From assembly GCF_003049735.1 (NCBI RefSeq), contig NZ_PIRM01000011.1, positions 1-11,118 of the forward strand: a DNA stretch of 11,118 bases, read 5' to 3'. Positions 6,433 to 11,118 of this stretch are shown here, piece after piece. Within the stretch, counting starts at the first letter, position 1. Every line of letters begins with the position of its first letter. The translations under genes and the position numbers were made by a program. The notes under the pieces were generated by a model that was given only the letters and a program-made list of their open reading frames with translations, did not search any database and was not told the origin of the DNA. The stretch comes from Campylobacter concisus (GTDB taxonomy: Bacteria > Campylobacterota > Campylobacteria > Campylobacterales > Campylobacteraceae).

Positions 6433-7425
6433 ATGCCATTACCATTGATAGTGCCGATAGCAGTAGGTGTAGCTGGGCTTTTTGGAGCCGGAAAAACTGT
6501 TAAAGCAGTGATAAATAGCAAAGAAGCAGACAAACTAAATGATGCTGCAAGCTACATAATAAATAACTCAAAAGATAGTTTGGAGCTAGCCAAAGGCGTG
6601 TGCTCAAATAATCTTGAAAAACTAGGTTTTAAAAAAGCTTATGTGTTAAATGATACGGTTATTAAATTTATAGCATCTTTTGAAAAGCTAAAAAATGTAA
6701 ATTTTCAAAGTTCGGTTGGTATGGATGAGCTAAATAAATTTATAACTGATGAAGCCAAATTTAAAGAGATAAAAGAAGTGTCTATTTTAGCTAGCTCTAT
6801 TATACAAGGCGTTGGAGGCGGTGCAACGACTGGTGCAGCTATAGCTTTCGGGGCGTATAGTGCAGTAGCCGCATTTGGAACCGCATCTACAGGTACTCCA
6901 ATTGCTATGTTAAGCGGTGCGGCAGCCTTAAAAGCAACTTTGGCATTTTTGGGCGGTGGAGCGTTATCGGTCGGCGGATTGGGCGCAACTGCAGGTATTA
7001 TGGTGCTTGGAACACTGGCGACCGCACCTTTGCTTTTTGTGACGGGATTGGTTTCGGACTCAAAGGCTAGTGCAAAACTCGATGAAGCTAAGGCAAATTT
7101 GGCTGAAGCTAAAACAATAGCCGAAGGCTTAAAAAATATGGAAATAATGACATACGCCATATCAAGAAGAGCTCAGATGTTTAATAGGCTTTTGATGAAG
7201 CTTGATAGCTACTTGGCCCCGCTTATTTATGAGATGGAAAATATTATAGCAAGCAAAGGCGAGGATTTTTCAAAATTTGATAAAAACGAGCAAAAAACGA
7301 TAGCAAAAGCTGTAAGCATGGTAAAGAGCGTTAAAACCGTCCTTGATACTCCTATTATAGATGACAATGGCGGGGTTACTGAGCAATCCTTAGAAGTTAT
7401 TAAGAGTTTAAATTCTCAACTTTAA
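6433..7425 (+). CDS. Glycine/alanine-rich membrane protein of unknown function
   Basis: The 330-residue protein starts after AAAGGAG, 13 bases beyond the TerB-like gene. It begins with a hydrophobic helix (LPLIVPIAVGVAGLFGAG, 3-20). A helical region follows, then a long Gly/Ala-rich block at about 120-207 with QGVGGGATTGAAIAFG, FLGGGALSVGGLGATAGIM and VLGTLATAPLLFVTGLV, likely two or three membrane-inserting hairpins. An Ala/Lys coiled coil follows (213-235). The C-terminal part (245-320) has the pattern LDSYLAPLIYEME...FDKNEQKTIAKAVSM...DTPIIDDNGG. It resembles the C-terminal segments of the proteins at 2721 and 3421. Proteins of this plan are common and uncharacterised. It is the last gene of unit 1, just before a terminator. 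Confidence 0.75.
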   Translation: MPLPLIVPIAVGVAGLFGAGKTVKAVINSKEADKLNDAASYIINNSKDSLELAKGVCSNNLEKLGFKKAYVLNDTVIKFIASFEKLKNVNFQSSVGMDELNKFITDEAKFKEIKEVSILASSIIQGVGGGATTGAAIAFGAYSAVAAFGTASTGTPIAMLSGAAALKATLAFLGGGALSVGGLGATAGIMVLGTLATAPLLFVTGLVSDSKASAKLDEAKANLAEAKTIAEGLKNMEIMTYAISRRAQMFNRLLMKLDSYLAPLIYEMENIIASKGEDFSKFDKNEQKTIAKAVSMVKSVKTVLDTPIIDDNGGVTEQSLEVIKSLNSQL

Positions 7426-7432
7426 ATATTTG

Positions 7433-7460
7433 ATACCGCCTAATTGGGCGGTATTTTCTT
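7433..7460 (+). terminator. Intrinsic terminator ending unit 1
   Basis: ATACCGCC (7433-7440) pairs perfectly with GGCGGTAT (7447-7454) around a 6-base loop. The downstream arm runs into TATTTTCTTCT. It lies 8 bases after the stop of the last gene and before operator 2. It cleanly separates units 1 and 2. Confidence 0.9.
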
Positions 7461-7464
7461 CTAT

Positions 7465-7497
7465 TTGACACAACCTGTCAAACCGAAATTCTATAAT
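7465..7497 (+). promoter_or_regulatory. Operator 2 and promoter of unit 2 (WG-repeat protein and WYL regulator)
   Basis: TTGACA (7465-7470), spacer CAACC and TGTCAA (7476-7481) form a perfect inverted repeat with 6-base arms, the best palindrome of the three. TATAAT (7492-7497) begins exactly 21 bases after TGACA. A transcript would start near 7504. TTGACA looks like a -35 box but is too far from the -10 (21 rather than 17 bases), so it is better read as part of the operator. Control here would be autoregulation, because the regulator gene is in this unit. Confidence 0.8.
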
Positions 7498-7522
7498 CTT
7501 CTAAATTTTTAAAGGAGACGAG

Positions 7523-9283
7523 ATGACTACGCAAGGTATTGCCCTAATAAGGGAAGCATTATATAGAGCCAAAGATTTGGATCTAATAAAGGATATTTTA
7601 GAATTTGTTAATGAAATACATAATTTAAAATTAGAAAAAATTAGAAAAAATAGCAAAAAATTTAAAAAAATAGATGAGTCCATAATTTCTAAGTGTTGGC
7701 CTTTACAGCATCAGTTTAGTTCAGTTTATTTGCCAAAATTATTAAACGATTTGCCGGATGAACTAAGTGAAAGCCAAGAGGTAGATGTTTTACAAAGTAT
7801 CTTTGATGATTTTAATTTAGAAGAGGCATTGAAAAAAGTCTGTTCTAAGTTGTATGAATTATCTCAAACGATAGATAGCCAATTATTTAGTTTTTGCTAC
7901 GGTTGCTTAGATGAGCTAAAGATTGCTGCACAAGATTTAGATTATTTTACTGAAAGTTACGAAAGAAAGATTCAAGATATAGAAAAAAAACTAGAAAAAG
8001 ATGAAAAAATAGATATGGTTTGTTCTAATGATTTAGAAAAATATGGACTAAAATTTGAGGATGGATGGGCCGTAGACAAAAATGGAAAAAAGGTTGCACA
8101 AGCGCAAAATTTCATACTAGATCTAGATACAGAATATTTCGAAAATTCTTATTTAAAACTTTTGTATGGGTATGAAACATTGCTTATGGATAAAGAGGGA
8201 AATGTTTTTAAATATCGACCTCATACCATAAATATGATAGAAGCTCTAGATGATTTCTTAAATTGTAGTAAAAAATTAAAAGTTTTTTATAAAGAAAATA
8301 CAATAAAGAGAAAAATGTTTCCAAATTGTGATGATATTAGAGTTTATGACAATATTATAGTGGTACATAAGTACGACAAATATGGAGTATTGGATAAAAA
8401 CGGTAATAAAATAATACCAATTAAACTTACAAAAATATATCGCATACGTGATACGAAAAATTTTATTGTCAAAAGAGACGGAAAGGCCGGAATTATAGAT
8501 GACAATGGCAAATTTATTTTAGATATAGAGTTTGATGATATTATTGAATCGTATTTTAATTATGATAAATATGTTATAGCTCTAGTAAAAGGAGATAGCG
8601 TAACTTTTGTGGATAAAAATTTAAATGAAATAAAAGAGCATAATTTTTATCTTTACGATAGCCGTGTATATGAAAAATATAGCTATCAAAATAAAAATTT
8701 AAATCAAGTAGTACTAGATGATTTATATATCTATAAGGAAAAAGGGAATTTGTATATCGTAAAAGAGAGATCTAAGTATAATGAAATCGTTATGAATAAT
8801 AAGGGAGAGATTTTAAAAAATATATATCGTGGGAAGGTTGAATTTTTTGGAGAAAATTTTTATATACAAAAAGATAACGATTTATCTATTTTTAACGATA
8901 AAGGCGAAATTTTAAAAAGTTTAAAATGTGATTATTGCAGTTTAGAAGATAAGTATTTAGAAATTTCACTAAATGGTAAAAAAGGTATAGTAACTCCAAA
9001 TTTAGATGTTATAGAAGCTATTTACGATCAGATCGATACTATAAAAGATTTTGGATTTAATGCTAAACTCGGTAAAAAAAGATATTTGATAAATAATAAT
9101 TTGGAAATTATATCGGAACACGATTTTGATAGCATAAGATTAATATGGTGGGATAATGTATTGCTAGCAGGCGATAGCAGCCATCATCCATTTAGAGAAA
9201 AATGCTATTTACTCGACTTTAACGGTAAAATTCTACCGCAATCATATTATTTTGAGATACCAAAAGACTATCTAAAAGGATAA
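7523..9283 (+). CDS. WG-repeat protein with N-terminal helical domain
   Basis: The 586-residue protein starts after AAAGGAG. Residues 1-165 are helical and charged, with no known domain. From about 170 on there are degenerate WG-type repeats: GWAVDKNGKKVA (181-192), KYGVLDKNGNKIIPIKLTKI (286-305), KAGIIDDNGKFILDIEFDDI (321-340), KKGIVTPNLDVIEAIYDQID (486-505) and a last copy around YLINNNLEIISEHDFDSI (521-538). The D(K)NG turn followed by a hydrophobic strand is the WG-repeat signature, which usually builds beta-propeller-like protein-binding surfaces. No signal peptide or membrane segment is seen, so it is probably cytoplasmic. It is co-transcribed with the WYL regulator (2-base gap), which suggests a sensing or scaffold role coupled to regulation. 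That role is inference. Confidence 0.8.
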   Translation: MTTQGIALIREALYRAKDLDLIKDILEFVNEIHNLKLEKIRKNSKKFKKIDESIISKCWPLQHQFSSVYLPKLLNDLPDELSESQEVDVLQSIFDDFNLEEALKKVCSKLYELSQTIDSQLFSFCYGCLDELKIAAQDLDYFTESYERKIQDIEKKLEKDEKIDMVCSNDLEKYGLKFEDGWAVDKNGKKVAQAQNFILDLDTEYFENSYLKLLYGYETLLMDKEGNVFKYRPHTINMIEALDDFLNCSKKLKVFYKENTIKRKMFPNCDDIRVYDNIIVVHKYDKYGVLDKNGNKIIPIKLTKIYRIRDTKNFIVKRDGKAGIIDDNGKFILDIEFDDIIESYFNYDKYVIALVKGDSVTFVDKNLNEIKEHNFYLYDSRVYEKYSYQNKNLNQVVLDDLYIYKEKGNLYIVKERSKYNEIVMNNKGEILKNIYRGKVEFFGENFYIQKDNDLSIFNDKGEILKSLKCDYCSLEDKYLEISLNGKKGIVTPNLDVIEAIYDQIDTIKDFGFNAKLGKKRYLINNNLEIISEHDFDSIRLIWWDNVLLAGDSSHHPFREKCYLLDFNGKILPQSYYFEIPKDYLKG

Positions 9284-9285
9284 AA

Positions 9286-10152
9286 ATGCAGTCTCATGAC
9301 AAGATAGCATTTAGACTCGCTCAAATTTTGATAAAACTAAACGACAGAGCAAGACTCGGCATAGATGAGCTGGCAGAAGAGTTTAACGTAAATAAAAGAA
9401 CTATTTTGAGAGATTTTGAGAGACTTAGCGTCTTGCCAATAGGAAAAGAAAACGGCAAGTATTTCCTAGAGGACTATGCTCTTGGCAAACTAGGCTTTAA
9501 AGATATAAAAGCTTTTGCTGCACTAATCGGCGCAAGATCGCTATTTCCCGAGCTAGACGATAGATTTATCAGCGACGTTTTGAATGAGAAGCTAAACAAG
9601 GCCTATCTAATCAAAAACCAAGGATTCGAAAGTATCCAAATTTCAAGAGACGACTTTGAAGCCGTGAGTGCGGCCGTAATAAAAAACCGTATCGTAGAGT
9701 GTGAATATAGCGGTAAAGAGCGCAAACTAAACCCGTATAAACTAATAAACAATAGCGGTATATGGTATCTGCTAGCAGACGACGAGGGCAAACTAAAAAA
9801 CTTCACTCTCTCTAAAATAAAACGCATAAAGATAAAGGGTGATACCTTCTCTGCAAACGCCGAGTTTTTAAAACGTATCGAAAAAAACGACACCAACTGG
9901 TTTTCGGATGATAAATTTAAGGTTACGCTTGAAATCAAAAACGAAGCTATGGAGTATTTTAAAAGAAAAGAGTTTTTGCCAAACTACGAAGTAGTGCAAG
10001 AGGATGAGGATAAAATCATTATAAGCACGGAAGTAGCTTACGATGACGAGATATTGCGGGTCGTAAAATACTGGTTGCCTTTTATAAAAATACTCAAACC
10101 TAAGAATTTGAGAGATAAATTTGAGGAGCTACTCAGAGATTATTTAAAATGA
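9286..10152 (+). CDS. HTH-WYL-WCX transcriptional regulator
   Basis: The 288-residue protein has the standard layout. A winged HTH lies at residues 7-60, with recognition helix around NKRTILRDFERL, 36-47. A linker follows, then a WYL domain at about 125-185 with the motif intact (GIWYLL, WYL at 160-162), and a WCX-type C-terminus at 205-288. WYL domains bind ligands such as nucleic-acid fragments. Regulators with this plan (PafBC, DriD, BrxR and CapW types) act as dimers on inverted repeats in DNA-damage or phage-defence regulation. It starts 2 bases after the WG-repeat gene, with AAAAGGAT overlapping that stop. Its own stop codon (TGA, 10150-10152) forms the first bases of operator 3. It is the obvious candidate to bind all three operators. 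Whether it represses or activates cannot be told from sequence. Confidence 0.9.
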   Translation: MQSHDKIAFRLAQILIKLNDRARLGIDELAEEFNVNKRTILRDFERLSVLPIGKENGKYFLEDYALGKLGFKDIKAFAALIGARSLFPELDDRFISDVLNEKLNKAYLIKNQGFESIQISRDDFEAVSAAVIKNRIVECEYSGKERKLNPYKLINNSGIWYLLADDEGKLKNFTLSKIKRIKIKGDTFSANAEFLKRIEKNDTNWFSDDKFKVTLEIKNEAMEYFKRKEFLPNYEVVQEDEDKIIISTEVAYDDEILRVVKYWLPFIKILKPKNLRDKFEELLRDYLK

Positions 10153-10181
10153 CATAACCTGTCGCAGATATTTTATAAAAT
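10150..10181 (+). promoter_or_regulatory. Operator 3 and promoter of the gene at 10216
   Basis: TGACA (10150-10154), spacer TAACC, TGTCG (10160-10164), with TAAAAT (10176-10181) starting exactly 21 bases after TGACA. An overlapping TATAAA at 10174 is an alternative -10. The first 16 bases are identical to operator 1. The TGA of the repeat doubles as the stop codon of the WYL regulator gene, so the operator sits at the 3' end of that gene. Confidence 0.75.
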
Positions 10182-10215
10182 CTCCTAAAATAGTCTTAAT
10201 TTAGGAGAATGAGCT

Positions 10216-10713
10216 ATGAAAGAAAATCTGACGAGTAAAAATTCGAAAAACGCTAGCGAATTCAAAAGTACCGGTGAAGATCTAAATTTAGATCTGTCTA
10301 TCACTAAATACGAAATGGCTAGAGGCGTTCTTTTTAATCTAGTCTATTCCTTAGGGCGTAAATTGAACGAAGCCGACGTTTCGGTAGTATCTCTGGACGC
10401 AAACGCCAAACAATACATGCAAGACATTTATCTTTCGCTAGATAAGCAAGCGGAGGATTGGAGAAAGGTTTATTACGCCCAATGGATAGAAGACTTTACG
10501 GGTGTAATCAAAGATGTCAATAAAATTTTACACATATACGTTAAATATTTTAACGAACGCGACCTTCAAGAGGCTGCCACGGTGCACGACGTATGCAAAA
10601 GATTAGTATCGATAAATATGTTAAGCGATAATAAATTCGATAGAAATGCTAAACTAGATTTAATGATCTGTTTTAGGCGACTAAGCCATATTTTAAATTT
10701 GGATATCGTTTAG
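10216..10713 (+). CDS. Unknown 165-residue protein, sole gene of unit 3
   Basis: The start is set by AGGAG about 9 bases upstream, within a 30-odd base leader after the -10 box. The first 25 residues are polar and probably disordered (NLTSKNSKNASEF). The rest is helical and soluble, with conserved-looking aromatic stretches such as AEDWRKVYYAQWIEDFTGVI and ILHIYVKYFNERDLQEA. No membrane segment, signal peptide or known motif is visible. Because it has its own copy of the operator, it should be induced or repressed together with units 1 and 2, possibly as an immunity, adaptor or accessory factor. An 18-base perfect palindrome lies within its codons 21-27. Confidence 0.75.
   Translation: MKENLTSKNSKNASEFKSTGEDLNLDLSITKYEMARGVLFNLVYSLGRKLNEADVSVVSLDANAKQYMQDIYLSLDKQAEDWRKVYYAQWIEDFTGVIKDVNKILHIYVKYFNERDLQEAATVHDVCKRLVSINMLSDNKFDRNAKLDLMICFRRLSHILNLDIV
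10278..10295. repeat. 18-base perfect palindrome inside the unit 3 gene
   Basis: AGATCTAAATTTAGATCT equals its own reverse complement and encodes part of EDLNLDLS. It lies about 90 bases after the presumed transcript start. It may be an accident of repeated Asp-Leu codons, or an internal binding site. Confidence 0.45.
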
Positions 10714-11045
10714 CGACTATATTTATAAGATTTTTAGCATTCCGTAATAGGCTTTAAAAGGTTTTAGGGATAATCCCTAACGAGGTGTTTTTGTCTGACT
10801 TGCCCAGATGAAATAAAAGATGGCTTTTTAATAGATGATATCATATGTATGCGAATAGTGAGCTGGTTATGGATTGTGTTTTTCGTTGTTTATTGATCCA
10901 TTTAAGATAAATCAAAGAACATATAGCGAAATATTAAAAATCCATAAAATTAAGCATAATTTTATAATCTTAAATGGCCTTAAATTTATAAATCAATTTT
11001 TGCTCTTTATACTACAGTACTATCATTTTAAATAGTTTACTACAC
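10714..11045. other. Gene-free stretch after the core module
   Basis: No intact gene is visible in these 332 bases on either strand. There is a hairpin at 10764-10780 (listed separately). A plus-strand open piece ending MRIVSWLWIVFFVVY at about 10898 has no ribosome binding site. Very AT-rich sequence fills 10900-11040. On the minus strand, GTG at 11049 overlaps the stop of the partial gene and is preceded by AGGAGGGG, but it yields only 8 codons before a stop. A following gene therefore seems to have been cut off here. Confidence 0.4.
10764..10780 (+). terminator. Hairpin after unit 3, possible weak terminator
   Basis: TTAGGGA (10764-10770) pairs with TCCCTAA (10774-10780) around TAA, 50 bases after the unit 3 stop. 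A T-rich run (GTGTTTTTG) comes only 6 bases after the stem, so termination would be inefficient at best. It may instead be a protein-binding palindrome. Confidence 0.35.
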
Positions 11046-11118
11046 TCACTCTTCCCCTCCTTGATCAAAATTTACCTCTTCAACTAGATCCTTTAGAATT
11101 TTTGGAGTTACTGGCTCC
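11046..11118 (-). CDS. C-terminal end of an unidentified gene (partial)
   Basis: The minus strand is open from the window edge to a TGA at 11046-11048 and reads EPVTPKILKDLVEEVNFDQG followed by GEE. Only 23 residues are visible, so the family cannot be named. A strong AGGAGGGG and a GTG that overlaps the stop suggest that another gene once followed in an operon. A degraded copy of the same end lies at 2117-2171. Confidence 0.5.
   Translation of the reverse strand, partial: EPVTPKILKDLVEEVNFDQGGEE
11062..11115 (-). repeat. Right copy of the imperfect direct repeat
   Basis: This copy matches 2117-2171, with a 20-base identical core at 11082-11101. Here the sequence is an open coding frame, so this is probably the parental or less decayed copy. 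The two copies bracket the WYL-controlled core. Confidence 0.65.

Noticed and set aside
6472..6500. GLFGAGKT in the protein from 6433 resembles a Walker A P-loop
   Set aside because: It lies at the end of an N-terminal hydrophobic helix, with no Walker B or other NTPase motif in the protein. More likely it is a glycine-rich membrane segment followed by basic residues.
6705..7160. Long minus-strand ORF of 151 codons, and others at 3741-3995, 4467-4733, 4740-5006, 6083-6409, 6249-6533 and 9603-9938
   Set aside because: They are antisense to well-supported genes with ribosome binding sites and show composition typical of shadow frames.
7465..7497. TTGACA as a -35 box for the TATAAT at 7492
   Set aside because: The spacing is 21 bases rather than about 17, and TTGACA is one arm of an inverted repeat kept at the same distance in the other two promoters.
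2640..10810. TTGCCCAGAT shared by 2640-2649 and about 10800-10809, near both module ends, as attachment sites
   Set aside because: A 10-base match is expected many times by chance in 11 kb, and the surrounding bases do not align.
1..11118. CRISPR arrays, tRNA or rRNA genes, complete insertion sequences
   Set aside because: No regularly spaced repeats, no cloverleaf-like sequence and no transposase motif were seen by eye on either strand.

Overview
This AT-rich window reads like a genomic island from Campylobacterota, most likely a Campylobacter close to the concisus/showae group. The clues are low GC, short intergenic gaps, AAGGAG-type ribosome binding sites and TATAAT-like -10 boxes with no clear -35. 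The genus is inferred from style and protein flavour; no marker gene is present.

Left flank (1-2655): the broken end of a tyrosine recombinase (minus strand), about 420 bases of decayed sequence, and an apparently intact AAA ATPase with a C-terminal nuclease-like fold (692-1891, minus) that has its own promoter. About 750 bases of further decayed coding fragments follow. This looks like an old integration zone.

Core (2655-10713, all plus strand): three transcription units. Each starts with the same inverted repeat, TGACA-N5-TGTC(A/G), placed exactly 21 bases before a -10-like hexamer. Unit 1 (2721-7425) encodes two related N-terminally membrane-anchored proteins, a 45-residue small protein, a large glycine-zipper protein split by a frameshift at a run of eight A, a TerB-like protein and a second glycine-rich membrane protein. 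It ends in a strong intrinsic terminator. Unit 2 (7523-10152) encodes a WG-repeat protein and an HTH-WYL-WCX transcriptional regulator. Unit 3 (10216-10713) encodes one protein of unknown function, and its operator overlaps the stop codon of the regulator gene.

The simplest reading is one regulon. The WYL protein probably binds the three repeats and controls its own unit and the two others together. WYL regulators of this architecture often control phage-defence or DNA-damage responses, and TerB-like and glycine-zipper proteins suggest action at the inner membrane. A membrane-associated stress or defence module is therefore a reasonable hypothesis, but no effector enzyme is recognisable and the function is unproven.

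Right flank (10714-11118): a gene-poor stretch, then the C-terminal end of an unidentified minus-strand gene. Its last 55 or so bases are repeated, in decayed form and the same orientation, at 2117-2171. The core is therefore bracketed by an imperfect direct repeat about 8.9 kb apart.
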